From: Marinospirillum sp031581385
GTDB lineage: Bacteria; Pseudomonadota; Gammaproteobacteria; Pseudomonadales; Halomonadaceae
Length of the DNA stretch: 64,000 nucleotides
Reading direction: 5' to 3'
NCBI RefSeq assembly: GCF_044810985.1
Contig: NZ_CP085242.1
Location: 1,550,001-1,614,000, forward strand
The notes beneath the pieces are model-generated. The model saw only the letters and a program-made list of their open reading frames with translations. It did no database searches and was not told where the DNA came from. The position numbers and the translations under genes are program-made. Below are positions 49,472-58,914 of this stretch, piece after piece; the first letter of the stretch is position 1; each line of letters opens with the position of its first letter.

Positions 49472-50344
49472 ATGGCAACTATCTCTGCCTCCCAGGTTAA
49501 AGAACTGCGCGAACGTACTGGCCTGGCCATGATGGAGTGCAAAAAAGCACTGCAAGAAACAGACGGTGACATTGAACAGGCTATTGAAAACCTGCGTAAA
49601 TCTTCCGGCCTGAAAGCCGCCAAGAAAGCAGGCCGCATTGCTGCTGAAGGCGCTATCGCCACTCGTGTTGCTGCCGATGGCAGCTACGGCGTCATGATCG
49701 AAGTCAACTCAGAAACCGACTTTGTCGCCCGTGATGACAACTTCCTGAATTTTGTTAACCAGCTTTCCGATGCCTTGCTGGAAACCCGTGAAACCGATAT
49801 CGCCAAGCTGACTGAAGGCGCTCTGGAAACCGCGCGCGAAGCTCTGGTTCAGAAAATCGGTGAAAATATCTCCGTACGCCGCGCCACTTTGGTTGAAGCC
49901 GGCGAAGGCGGCCAGGTGGGTCACTATGTACACGGTGGCCGCATTGGTGTTCTCAGCGTTCTGAAAGGTGGCAACGAAGAAGTGGCCAAGGATGTTGCCA
50001 TGCACGTGGCAGCGGTCAACCCCAAGGTGGCCCGTCCTGAAGACATGCCTCAGGAAGACCTGGATAAAGAAAAAGACATTATCCTGGCCCAGCCTGACAT
50101 GGCCGGCAAGCCTGCCGAGATTGCTGAAAAAATGGTTGGCGGTCGCCTGAAGAAGTATCTGGCTGAAAACAGCCTGACTGAACAAGCCTTCATCAAAAAC
50201 CCTGACCAGACCGTGGGTCAGTATGCCAAGGAAAACGGTGCCGAAGTGCTCAGCTTCGAGCGCTTTGAAGTGGGTGAAGGTATCGAGAAAAAAGAAGAAG
50301 ACTTTGCGGCTGAAGTCGCAGCCCAGGTTGCCGGCAACAAGTAA
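49472..50344 (+). CDS. tsf: Translation elongation factor Ts
   Basis: 290 residues. N-terminal UBA-like domain (VKELRERTGLAMMECKKALQETDGDIEQAIENLR), then the core with MIEVNSETDFVARDDNF, which contains the conserved TDFV that enters EF-Tu, and YVHGGRIGVLSVL. Exchanges GDP for GTP on EF-Tu. Follows rpsB after the attenuator. Confidence 0.98.
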   Translation: MATISASQVKELRERTGLAMMECKKALQETDGDIEQAIENLRKSSGLKAAKKAGRIAAEGAIATRVAADGSYGVMIEVNSETDFVARDDNFLNFVNQLSDALLETRETDIAKLTEGALETAREALVQKIGENISVRRATLVEAGEGGQVGHYVHGGRIGVLSVLKGGNEEVAKDVAMHVAAVNPKVARPEDMPQEDLDKEKDIILAQPDMAGKPAEIAEKMVGGRLKKYLAENSLTEQAFIKNPDQTVGQYAKENGAEVLSFERFEVGEGIEKKEEDFAAEVAAQVAGNK

Positions 50345-50360
50345 TTGCTGCCCTGCCTGA

Positions 50361-50422
50361 CCGGATCAGCCAGACTGATCCGGTACCCATAAAAACGTGC
50401 TGGGTTTTCTCAGCACGTTTTT
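50361..50422 (+). terminator. Double hairpin terminator after tsf
   Basis: First CCGGATCAG (50361-50369) / CTGATCCGG (50375-50383), then AAAAACGTGCTG (50391-50402) / CAGCACGTTTTT (50411-50422) ending in a T run. The second is a strong bidirectional-looking terminator, separating rpsB-tsf from pyrH. Confidence 0.9.
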
Positions 50423-50467
50423 GTGCAACTGAACACCTGAAAAACCAACCCGCTACGGAGACCAGTC

Positions 50468-51208
50468 ATGGGCACCAACGAACGTAACGCCAAGTACAAG
50501 CGTATTCTCTTGAAACTCAGTGGCGAGGCCCTGATGGGGGAACAGGATTTTGGTATTGATCCCAAGGTTCTGGATCGCATGGCCCTGGAAATCGGTCAAC
50601 TGGTCGGTATTGGTGTTCAGGTTGGGCTGGTCATCGGGGGTGGCAACCTCTTCCGCGGAGCCGCCCTGAATGCAGCGGGCATGGAAAGGGTCACGGGTGA
50701 CCACATGGGCATGCTGGCCACCGTCATGAATGCACTGGCCATGCGTGATGCCCTGGAGCGTTCCAACATCCGCACCCGGGTCATGTCCGCCATCCCCATG
50801 AGTGGCGTGGTTGAACACTATGACCGCCGCTCGGCCATCCGCTACCTGACCTCAGGTGATGTGGTCATTTTTTCTGCCGGTACCGGCAACCCCTTCTTCA
50901 CCACCGACTCTGCTGCCTGTTTGCGTGGCATAGAGGTGGATGCTGATGTTATCGTCAAGGCAACCAAGGTCGACGGGGTTTATAACAAGGACCCGGTCAA
51001 ACACACGGATGCCGTCAAATATGATCGCCTGACTTATGATGCAGCCCTTGAACAAAAACTGGAAGTCATGGACCTGACGGCCATCTGCCTGGTGCGTGAC
51101 CAGTGCATGCCGGTTCGTGTTTTCAACATGAACAAACCCGGTGCCCTGCTTAATCTGGTCGTGGGCGGCCAGGAGGGTACGCTCATCGACCAGGGTGAAA
51201 CCCAGTAA
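50468..51208 (+). CDS. pyrH: UMP kinase
   Basis: 246 residues. ILLKLSGEALMG, VIGGGNLFRG, VTGDHMGMLATVMNA and TGNPFFTTDSAA are the amino-acid-kinase motifs of bacterial PyrH, which phosphorylates UMP. Shine-Dalgarno GGAG 6 bases before the ATG. Heads the long pyrH-to-rnhB gene series. Confidence 0.97.
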   Translation: MGTNERNAKYKRILLKLSGEALMGEQDFGIDPKVLDRMALEIGQLVGIGVQVGLVIGGGNLFRGAALNAAGMERVTGDHMGMLATVMNALAMRDALERSNIRTRVMSAIPMSGVVEHYDRRSAIRYLTSGDVVIFSAGTGNPFFTTDSAACLRGIEVDADVIVKATKVDGVYNKDPVKHTDAVKYDRLTYDAALEQKLEVMDLTAICLVRDQCMPVRVFNMNKPGALLNLVVGGQEGTLIDQGETQ

Positions 51209-51247
51209 CTTTTTCCTCCTCAGTCCGCTAAAAAAGAGGCAAGAACC

Positions 51248-51805
51248 GTGATCAATGAAATCAAGAAAGATACCCAGGAACGCATGGACAAAAGCCTGGA
51301 GTCCCTGCACAGTGCTTTCAACAAAATCCGTACCGGACGTGCTCATCCCAGTATTCTGGATGCCATCAAGGTGGATTACTACGGCAGTGAGCTGCCCATC
51401 GGCCAGGCTGCCAATGTTAATGTTGAAGACAGCCGTACCCTGGTGGTCATTCCCTGGGAAAAAACCATGGTGCCGGTCATTGAAAAAGCCATCATGAAGT
51501 CCGACCTGGGCCTCAACCCCAGCACGGCGGGTTCCAATATACGCATTCCCATGCCTGCCCTGACCGAAGAAACCCGTAAGGGCTACATCAAGCAGGCCCG
51601 GGCTGAAGCGGAAAATGCCCGCATTGCTATTCGCAACATCCGTCGCGATGCCAACACCCATCTGAAAGCCTTGATGAAAGACAAGGAAATCTCTGAGGAT
51701 GAGGAGCGCCGCGCTCAGGAAGACATTCAGAAGGTCACCGACAAGCACACCGCTGAAATTGACAAGCTTCTGGCCAACAAAGAAGAAGATTTGATGCAAA
51801 TCTGA
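51248..51805 (+). CDS. frr: Ribosome recycling factor
   Basis: 185 residues, exactly the family length, from a GTG at 51248 (AGAGG upstream). Contains IRTGRAHPSILD, VVIPWEKTMVPVIEKAI and PMPALTEETRKGYIKQARAEAENAR. Splits post-termination ribosomes together with EF-G. Its TGA shares a base with the uppS ATG. Confidence 0.97.
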   Translation: MINEIKKDTQERMDKSLESLHSAFNKIRTGRAHPSILDAIKVDYYGSELPIGQAANVNVEDSRTLVVIPWEKTMVPVIEKAIMKSDLGLNPSTAGSNIRIPMPALTEETRKGYIKQARAEAENARIAIRNIRRDANTHLKALMKDKEISEDEERRAQEDIQKVTDKHTAEIDKLLANKEEDLMQI

Positions 51806-52557
51806 TGAAAGATGCAGCTGACTCACATCCCCAACTCGACAAGCTGCCTCGTCACGTTGCCATCATCATGGATGGCAACAATCGCTGGGCCAAAGCCAAA
51901 AAACTACCCGGTGTTGCAGGCCACAAAGCGGGCGTGGAATCGGTGCGTGCCGTTATTGAGGTCGCTCTGCGTCAGGGTATTGAAGCCCTGACACTGTTTG
52001 CCTTCTCCAGCGAAAACTGGAAGCGCCCCCAGGAGGAAGTCAACAGCCTGATGGAGCTTTTCACCTGGGTGCTCAAGCGAGAAGTCAAGCGCTTGAACAA
52101 GTATGAGGTACGCCTGAAAATCATCGGGGATCGTTCTGCTTTCAGCCCCGAGCTGCAAAAGCTGATGGCCCGGGCGGAAGCCAAAACGGCTGACAACCAG
52201 CGCATGACCCTGATTATTGCTGCCAATTACGGGGGCCGCTGGGATCTTCTGCAGGCCACGCAAAAGCTGGCTGCGCAGGCAGCCGCCGGGGCAATCGATC
52301 CAGCCTCCCTGACGGAAGAACAACTGGCTGCCGAACTGTCTCTCAAGGACTACCCGGACCCGGATCTTTGCATTCGCACCAGTGGCGAACAACGCATCAG
52401 CAATTTTTTGCTTTGGCAGTTAGCCTATGCTGAACTGGTCTTTGCCAGAGAGCACTGGCCGGACTTTCGTCAGGATGCCTTTTTTGCCACCCTGCAAGAC
52501 TATGCACAGCGCCAGCGGCGTTTTGGGGGGCGTGCAACCCCATCAACCAAGGAATAA
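51805..52557 (+). CDS. uppS: Undecaprenyl diphosphate synthase
   Basis: 250 residues. Catalytic motif HVAIIMDGNNRWAKAKKLPGVAGHKAG with the essential Asp, then FAFSSENWKRP and the C-terminal DPDLCIRTSGEQRISNFLLWQLAYAEL. Makes the C55 lipid carrier for peptidoglycan and O-antigen precursors. Coupled to frr by TGATG and 6 bases before cdsA. Confidence 0.97.
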   Translation: MKDAADSHPQLDKLPRHVAIIMDGNNRWAKAKKLPGVAGHKAGVESVRAVIEVALRQGIEALTLFAFSSENWKRPQEEVNSLMELFTWVLKREVKRLNKYEVRLKIIGDRSAFSPELQKLMARAEAKTADNQRMTLIIAANYGGRWDLLQATQKLAAQAAAGAIDPASLTEEQLAAELSLKDYPDPDLCIRTSGEQRISNFLLWQLAYAELVFAREHWPDFRQDAFFATLQDYAQRQRRFGGRATPSTKE

Positions 52558-52563
52558 TCCCTG

Positions 52564-53370
52564 ATGCTCAAACAGCGACTGCTCACTGCCATTATTCTGG
52601 CTCCTCTGGCTCTGACCGGGCTTTTTGCCCTGGAAGGCACTGCTTTTGCCTTGTTTACCGGCGCCGTGATTTGTGTTGCAGCCTGGGAGTGGTCACGGCT
52701 GTCCGGCCTGCCCAAAGCCGGGCAGATCATCTACCCCGTGGCTGTGGGTCTGGCCCTGCTGGGTGCCTGGAGGCAACCACACCTTCTCAATCAGGCTCTC
52801 TGGGCTGCTGCTTTCTTCTGGTCCTTTGCCTTGCTGCTGGTTTTCACCTACCCCAAAACCGTGCATTGGTGGCGTTGCCCGTCACGGCGTGCCCTGATGG
52901 GGCTGTTTGTTCTTTTGCCCGCCTGGTCAGGCTTTGTTCTTTTGCGTGATCTGGGAGCCTTCTGGCTGCTTTATGTACTCTTGATCGCCTGGGTGGCGGA
53001 TATTTTTGCCTACTTCACCGGCCGTGCCCTGGGCAAACACAAGCTGGCCCCTGCGGTCAGTCCCGGCAAGTCCTGGGAAGGGGTTGCCGGGGGTCTGGTG
53101 GGCACCATCCTTTTAAGTCTGGCAACCTCCATATACCTGGATCTGGCGGCCCTGCATTCTTTGATTCTGCTGCTGACGACTTTGGTGATCACCGCCATTT
53201 CGGTGCTGGGCGACCTGACTGAAAGCCTGATCAAAAGAGAGTCGGGCATGAAAGACTCCAGCAACCTTTTGCCCGGTCATGGCGGTTTTATGGATCGTAT
53301 CGACAGTCTGACCTCCGCGGTGCCAATCTTTGCCCTGCTGATGATTTATCTGGGCGGAGGCATGCTGTGA
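52564..53370 (+). CDS. cdsA: Phosphatidate cytidylyltransferase
   Basis: 268 residues, about eight membrane helices. The C-terminal signature GDLTESLIKRESGMKDSSNLLPGHGGFMDRIDSL is the CDP-diglyceride synthetase motif, with the metal-binding Asp residues. Forms CDP-diacylglycerol for phospholipid synthesis. Its TGA overlaps the GTG of dxr (GTGA). Confidence 0.97.
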   Translation: MLKQRLLTAIILAPLALTGLFALEGTAFALFTGAVICVAAWEWSRLSGLPKAGQIIYPVAVGLALLGAWRQPHLLNQALWAAAFFWSFALLLVFTYPKTVHWWRCPSRRALMGLFVLLPAWSGFVLLRDLGAFWLLYVLLIAWVADIFAYFTGRALGKHKLAPAVSPGKSWEGVAGGLVGTILLSLATSIYLDLAALHSLILLLTTLVITAISVLGDLTESLIKRESGMKDSSNLLPGHGGFMDRIDSLTSAVPIFALLMIYLGGGML

Positions 53371-54551
53371 TTCAGGTTTCCCTGCTGGGTGCGACCGGCT
53401 CCATCGGCCAGTCCACGCTGGATGTTCTGGCACGCAACCGTGATCGTTACCAGCTTTTTGCGGTATCGGGTTATCGTCGTCTGAATGAGTTGCTGAACAT
53501 CTGCCGGGAACATCAACCACAATTTGCTGTAGTGCCGGCACCGGAAGCCGCTGCTTTTCGTAAACAGCTCACTGAAGCCGGTCTGAAAACCGAAGTTCTG
53601 GAGGGTGAAGAGGGGCTGGTTGATATTTCCGCCCATTCAGACGTTCAGGTCGTCGTTGCCGCCATCGTCGGCGCGGCCGGTCTGCTGCCGACTCTGGCTG
53701 CTGTCAGGGCTGGTAAGCGTATTCTGCTGGCCAACAAGGAAGCCCTGGTCATGTCCGGAGCCTTGTTCATGCAGGCCGTCAAGGAGAACCAGGCCACCCT
53801 CCTGCCTGTTGATTCTGAGCATAATGCCATTTTTCAGTGTCTGCCGGATCACTTTGGCAGCCAGCCTCTTGCTGAGCAGGGCATTGAAAAGCTGCTGTTA
53901 ACCGCCTCGGGTGGCCCCTTTCGTGGCTGGAGTGCTGAAGCTCTGGTGGGTGTCACCCCGGCTCAGGCTGTGGCTCATCCCAACTGGTCCATGGGCCAGA
54001 AAATCTCGGTCGACTCGGCCACCCTGATGAACAAGGGGTTGGAACTTATTGAGGCCTGCTGGCTTTTTGGTCTTGAGCCTGAAGAAATCGAGGTCGTGGT
54101 TCATCCGCAAAGTATCATTCATTCTCTGGTCAGCTATAAAGATGGCTCGGTTCTGGCCCAGATGGGCAACCCGGACATGCGCACGCCCATTGCTCACGCC
54201 CTGGCCTGGCCTGAACGTATCAATGCCGGTGTTGCGCCTCTGGATTTGATGACTGCAGGCTCTCTGAGTTTTGAGCAGCCCGATGAACAGGCCTTTCCCT
54301 GTCTGAAGCTGGCACGTCAGGCCTTCAAGGCCGGTGGAACAGCTCCGGCCCTTCTCAATGCAGCCAATGAAGTGGCCGTGGAAGCCTTCCTGCAAAAGCG
54401 CCTGGGCTTCACACAAATCCCGGAATTGATTGCCGAAGTTTTACACCTGAGCCAACCCCAGCCAGTAAACGATCTCGATATTCTGCTGTCAGAGGATCGT
54501 CGTGCCAGAGAGCTGGCAAAGCGTAGTCTTGCCCATTTCAGTAAACCCTAA
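53367..54551 (+). CDS. dxr: 1-deoxy-D-xylulose 5-phosphate reductoisomerase
   Basis: 394 residues from a GTG at 53367 inside the cdsA stop. NADPH motif LLGATGSIGQSTLDVLARN, LLANKEALVMSG, PVDSEHNAIFQCL (metal and substrate), TASGGPFRGW and NPDMRTPIAHALAWPERI. Second step of the MEP isoprenoid pathway, supplying precursors for UppS. Confidence 0.97.
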   Translation: MIQVSLLGATGSIGQSTLDVLARNRDRYQLFAVSGYRRLNELLNICREHQPQFAVVPAPEAAAFRKQLTEAGLKTEVLEGEEGLVDISAHSDVQVVVAAIVGAAGLLPTLAAVRAGKRILLANKEALVMSGALFMQAVKENQATLLPVDSEHNAIFQCLPDHFGSQPLAEQGIEKLLLTASGGPFRGWSAEALVGVTPAQAVAHPNWSMGQKISVDSATLMNKGLELIEACWLFGLEPEEIEVVVHPQSIIHSLVSYKDGSVLAQMGNPDMRTPIAHALAWPERINAGVAPLDLMTAGSLSFEQPDEQAFPCLKLARQAFKAGGTAPALLNAANEVAVEAFLQKRLGFTQIPELIAEVLHLSQPQPVNDLDILLSEDRRARELAKRSLAHFSKP

Positions 54552-54563
54552 ACGAGCCGTATC

Positions 54564-55919
54564 ATGGATTTCATACACAGTGTTTTTGCTTTAATCGTTA
54601 CTCTCGGGGTCCTGATCACCTTTCATGAATTCGGGCACTTCTGGGTGGCCCGCCGCTGCGGTGTCAAGGTGCTACGTTTTTCCGTCGGTTTTGGCAAACC
54701 CCTGTTCAGCTGGTTTGATAAACGGGGTACGGAATATGTGATTGCCGCCCTGCCTCTGGGTGGCTATGTCAAAATGCTGGATGAGCGCGAAGGTGATGTT
54801 CCTGAAGAGCTGCTGGGCCAGGCGTTCAACCGCAAGCCGGTGGGTCAGCGCTTTGCCATAGTGGCCGCGGGCCCTCTGGCCAATTTTCTGCTGGCCATCG
54901 TCGCCTACTGGTTCCTGTTTGTGATCGGAACCAGCGTACCGGCCCCCCTCGTGGGTCAGGTCACCGAGGACTCCCCCGCGGCTGAAGCAGGCCTGCAATC
55001 CGGCGATGAAGTCCTGAAGGTCGACAATCGCGACACCGCCAGTTGGCAGGAAGTGGGCCTGGGTCTGCTCAATCATATGGGTGAAACCACTCGCATCAAC
55101 CTGGAAGTACAAAACCAGCGCGACACCTCGTCTCGCAGCCTTGAGCTGGCGGTGGAAAACTTTTTGTCCGGTCAGGATCAGCCCGATCCGCTGGGCAGTC
55201 TGGGCATTCAGCCTTGGCGGCCCGATGTTCAGCCCGTTCTGGGCAGCATCCAGGGGGACAGCCCTGCCGAAAGAGCCGGACTCCAGCCTGGCGACCGCAT
55301 TCTGAGTGTGAACGAGCAGTCCGTGGGCAACTGGCAGGAATTGGTCGACCTCTTGCAGGCCAATCCGGGGCAGGCCATCCAGATCACTCTGGAACGCAGC
55401 GGTGAACGCCTTGAGGTTCAAGCCACACCCGATCGGCGTCAATTGCAGGATGGCCGCGAAGTGGGCTTTATCGGTGCGGGTGTACAAATGCCGGAGTGGC
55501 CTGAAGAACTGTTGCGTGAGCAACGCTTTGGACCCCTCAGTGCCATCTGGCGGGCTACCGAAAAAACCGGGGAAATGAGTTGGCTGACTCTGACGTCGGT
55601 CGGCAAGATGGTCACCGGTCTGATCAGCCCCACCAATTTATCCGGGCCGATTACCATTGCCAGGGTGGCCAGTGATTCCGCCAAATCCGGCTGGGAAAGC
55701 TTCATCACTTTCCTGGCTTACGTCAGCATCAGTCTGGGCATTCTCAATCTGTTGCCCATCCCCATTCTGGATGGCGGGCATCTGGCCTACTACGCGATTG
55801 AGGCAGTGCGCGGCAAACCGGTATCCGAGCGCATTCAGGAAATGGCGGCCCGGTTTGGGCTGGCCATTCTGGGAACCCTGATGCTCATGGCCTTCTACTT
55901 TGATTTGCTAAGGCTTTAA
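54564..55919 (+). CDS. rseP: Site-2 protease RseP
   Basis: 451 residues. Zinc-protease motif HEFGH near residue 22 in the first membrane helix, two PDZ domains (around GQVTEDSPAAEAGLQSGDEV and GSIQGDSPAERAGLQPGDRI), and the third zinc ligand in LLPIPILDGGHLAYY. Cleaves RseA within the membrane to release sigma-E. Lies directly before bamA, as in most gammaproteobacteria. Confidence 0.96.
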   Translation: MDFIHSVFALIVTLGVLITFHEFGHFWVARRCGVKVLRFSVGFGKPLFSWFDKRGTEYVIAALPLGGYVKMLDEREGDVPEELLGQAFNRKPVGQRFAIVAAGPLANFLLAIVAYWFLFVIGTSVPAPLVGQVTEDSPAAEAGLQSGDEVLKVDNRDTASWQEVGLGLLNHMGETTRINLEVQNQRDTSSRSLELAVENFLSGQDQPDPLGSLGIQPWRPDVQPVLGSIQGDSPAERAGLQPGDRILSVNEQSVGNWQELVDLLQANPGQAIQITLERSGERLEVQATPDRRQLQDGREVGFIGAGVQMPEWPEELLREQRFGPLSAIWRATEKTGEMSWLTLTSVGKMVTGLISPTNLSGPITIARVASDSAKSGWESFITFLAYVSISLGILNLLPIPILDGGHLAYYAIEAVRGKPVSERIQEMAARFGLAILGTLMLMAFYFDLLRL

Positions 55920-56009
55920 CACTTGTTTGTGACGGCGTATTTCCTATATTGTTGCGCCCTTGAGTTTTTTATCGCTCACCCAGTCACCTAATAACGGATC
56001 TCTACCAGC

Positions 56010-58367
56010 GTGAAATTTTTCAGCACAACAGCGTACCCTTGCAAAAGTCTGTTTTCCCTGGTCATCGGCCTGGTTCTCCTGCTGGGTGGCAGCCAGAGTT
56101 TTGCCCAGCAGCAGGAAATTCTGGTCGAAGACTTGCGGATACAAGGTCTGCAGAGGGTATCACCCGGTAGTGTTTTTTCGGAGTTGCCACTTCAGACTGG
56201 TGAAAGAGTTCCCCTGCAGGAAATTTCTTCAGCAGGCAAGCGACTCTATGGCACCGGTTTATTTGATGATCTGAAAATTTTTGAAGATCAGGGCGTGATT
56301 ACTTTTGAACTCAAGGAAAGGCCCACCCTGCATGAGCTGGAAATCACAGGCAACCAGAAGGTAACCACCGAAGACCTGACAACCGGGCTGCGCCAGGCGG
56401 GCCTGCAGGAAGGTCAAATTTTCCAGCGCTCCACTCTTGATCAAATCAAGCTGGAGTTGCAGCGTATGTACCATGCCCAGGGTCGCTACAATGCCCGCAT
56501 TGAAAGCACGGTGGAAGAACTGCCCCGCAATCAGGTTCGGGTCAAACTGGAGATCACCGAAGGCAGTGTGGCCACCCTGCGCCGCATCAATGTGGTCGGC
56601 AATAAAGCCTTTGACAATGAAACCCTGCTCAAGCGCTTTGAATTGCAGGAAGACCAGGGCTGGACACTTTTTTCTTCAGCCGATCAGTATTCCCGTGAAC
56701 GCCTGGGCGGTGATCTGGAACGCCTGCGTTCCTGGTATCTGGATCGCGGCTACCTGCGCTTCAATATTGAATCCACCCAGGTTTCCATCAGCCCCGACAA
56801 GCAGGATGTGTTCATTACCGTTAACGTGCATGAAGGTGAAAAGTACACCGTTAGTGAAGTTGATCTGGCCGGGGATCTGATACTGGATGAAGAAGAGTTG
56901 CAGGTCTTCCAGCGCGTGAATGCAGGAGATACCTTCTCACGCAGTGCCATGACGGCCACCAGTGAAGCCATGCGCCGTCGCCTGGGGGTTGAGGGCTACA
57001 CCTTTGCGGAAGTGAATGGCCGCCCGGACATTGATGATGAAAACCTGGAAGTCAAAATCACTTTTCTGGTGGACCCCGGCAACCGCATGTATGTACGCCG
57101 GGTCAACTTTCGGGGCAACACCGGCACCCAGGATGAAGTCCTGCGTCGGGAAATGCTGCAAATGGAAGGAGCTTCAGCCAACTCCGACCTGATCGATGCC
57201 TCCAAGGCACGCCTGGAACGCCTGGGTTATTTCAGCCAGGTCAATGTGGAAACCTCGCCTGTCTCCGGCAGCGATGACCTGGTGGATGTCAATTTCACCG
57301 TTGAAGAACAGCCATCCGGCTCCATCTCCGCCAGTATCGGCTACTCCCAGTCCAGCGGTATTGTCTTTGGTGCGTCCCTGTCACAAAGCAATTTTCTGGG
57401 TACCGGCAGCACTGCCAGCCTCAACGCCAATAAAAGCGACTACCGCACCAGCTACAATTTCTCTTATCTCAACCCCTATTACACCATTCATGGTGTTTCC
57501 CGCGGCTTCAATGTCTTCTACCGGGAAACCGACTTTGATGCTCTGGGGGTCACCAACTTTGCCACCGATGCCTATGGCGGCAATGTCACCTATGGCTACC
57601 CAATCAGTAATGACAGTCGTCTGAGTTTTTCGCTGGGTCTTGATAGCACGGATATCCGAGCCAACAGGAAGACTGACGGCTCCTACATCATTGATGAGAT
57701 CGATACCTTCAATGACCTCTATGGCCTGGAATTTCTGAACTACAAGTTGACCGGTCGCTGGATACAAAACAAACTGAATCGCGGCATTCTGGCCACAGCA
57801 GGCAGCTATCAACGCCTCAGTCTGGATCTGGCCACTCCCGGATCCGACTATGAATACTACAAGGCGGAGTACCGGGGCCAGAAATATTTCCCCCTGGCTG
57901 AAGGCTGGTCACTGAAGTTCCGTACCGAGCTAGGCTTCGGGGATGGCCTGGGCAGTGATTATGATCGCCTGCCTTTCTTTGAACACTATTATGCCGGTGG
58001 TTTAAACTCGGTCAGAGGTTACCGTACCAGCCGCTTGGGGCCGGAAAATTCCAGTGGCAATGCCTTTGGTGGTAATCTTCTGACTGAAGGTTCTGCGGAA
58101 GTGATTTTCCCGCTCTGGTTTATTGAAGACCAACGCTCACTGCAAACCAGTGTCTTTGTGGATGCCGGTAACGTCTTCAACACCCGCTGCTACGAGCAGG
58201 CTTGTGAGCGGGGTTTTGATGCCGATGAACTGCGCCTGTCTGCAGGGGTCAGCCTGACCTGGTTGACGGCTATAGGCCCTCTGGCCTTCAGTATTGCTGA
58301 ACCTCTGAATGACAAAGAGAGTGATGACACTGAATTCTTTCAGTTTTCAATTGGACAAACCTTTTAA
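56010..58367 (+). CDS. bamA: Outer-membrane protein assembly factor BamA
   Basis: 785 residues from a GTG at 56010. Signal peptide ending QSFAQQQE, five POTRA domains (residues about 30-430; e.g. VEDLRIQGLQRVSPGSVFSELP) and a 16-stranded barrel with the lid motif SVRGYRTSRLGPENSSGNAFGG and the C-terminal FQFSIGQTF ending in Phe. Inserts beta-barrel proteins in the outer membrane. A weak TTGTTT-16-TATATT pair at 55923-55950 may be its own promoter; no clear sigma-E box was seen. Confidence 0.97.
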   Translation: MKFFSTTAYPCKSLFSLVIGLVLLLGGSQSFAQQQEILVEDLRIQGLQRVSPGSVFSELPLQTGERVPLQEISSAGKRLYGTGLFDDLKIFEDQGVITFELKERPTLHELEITGNQKVTTEDLTTGLRQAGLQEGQIFQRSTLDQIKLELQRMYHAQGRYNARIESTVEELPRNQVRVKLEITEGSVATLRRINVVGNKAFDNETLLKRFELQEDQGWTLFSSADQYSRERLGGDLERLRSWYLDRGYLRFNIESTQVSISPDKQDVFITVNVHEGEKYTVSEVDLAGDLILDEEELQVFQRVNAGDTFSRSAMTATSEAMRRRLGVEGYTFAEVNGRPDIDDENLEVKITFLVDPGNRMYVRRVNFRGNTGTQDEVLRREMLQMEGASANSDLIDASKARLERLGYFSQVNVETSPVSGSDDLVDVNFTVEEQPSGSISASIGYSQSSGIVFGASLSQSNFLGTGSTASLNANKSDYRTSYNFSYLNPYYTIHGVSRGFNVFYRETDFDALGVTNFATDAYGGNVTYGYPISNDSRLSFSLGLDSTDIRANRKTDGSYIIDEIDTFNDLYGLEFLNYKLTGRWIQNKLNRGILATAGSYQRLSLDLATPGSDYEYYKAEYRGQKYFPLAEGWSLKFRTELGFGDGLGSDYDRLPFFEHYYAGGLNSVRGYRTSRLGPENSSGNAFGGNLLTEGSAEVIFPLWFIEDQRSLQTSVFVDAGNVFNTRCYEQACERGFDADELRLSAGVSLTWLTAIGPLAFSIAEPLNDKESDDTEFFQFSIGQTF

Positions 58368-58381
58368 TCAGGAGCCAGCTT

Positions 58382-58906
58382 GTGTTTAACAAACAATTAC
58401 CCCTTATTTTCTTGATTTTTATCAGCCTGGTCTGGAGCTTTTCGGCCCAGGCCCAGGACACTCAGCGCCTTGCTGTTCTGGATCTTCAGGAAGCCTTACT
58501 GGCCACGGATAAAATCAGCCAGTCCTTTGAGGAAATAGATCAGCAGCTCAACAGTGAAAAAGGACGCATCCAGCAGTTGGCTGAAGAAGGCCGCAGCCTG
58601 CAACAGCGTCTGCAAAGGGATGGCGATGTCATGAGTGAAAGTGAACGCACCCGCCTGACTCAGGAAATGCAGCAGAAGGTTCAGGAATACCAGCAGCGAG
58701 GCAACCAGCTGCAGCAGCGTCAACAGCAGATGCGTCAACAGATCATCAATGATAACCGCCCTCAGTTGGAAGCGGCCATCAACGAGCTGCTTGAAGAACA
58801 CAACATTGATATCCTGCTGGATCGTCAGGCTGTGCATTTTGCCAAACCGGAACTGGATCTGACTTCCGCTGTTGCCGAAAAACTGAATGCCAACGAGCAG
58901 GAATAA
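58382..58906 (+). CDS. skp: Periplasmic chaperone Skp/OmpH
   Basis: 174 residues from a GTG at 58382. Signal peptide to AQAQDT, then RLAVLDLQEALLATD and a long Gln-rich coiled-coil region (about residues 40-125) with many QQ pairs, ending in INELLEEHNIDILLDRQAVHFA. Skp carries unfolded outer-membrane proteins across the periplasm to BamA. Fourteen bases after bamA. Confidence 0.94.
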   Translation: MFNKQLPLIFLIFISLVWSFSAQAQDTQRLAVLDLQEALLATDKISQSFEEIDQQLNSEKGRIQQLAEEGRSLQQRLQRDGDVMSESERTRLTQEMQQKVQEYQQRGNQLQQRQQQMRQQIINDNRPQLEAAINELLEEHNIDILLDRQAVHFAKPELDLTSAVAEKLNANEQE

Positions 58907-58914
58907 AGCCAGCC

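Noticed and set aside
55923..55950. Sigma-E promoter for bamA-skp
   Set aside because: I looked for a GGAACTT/TCAAA pair in 55920-56009 and did not find one; only a weak sigma-70-like pair is present.
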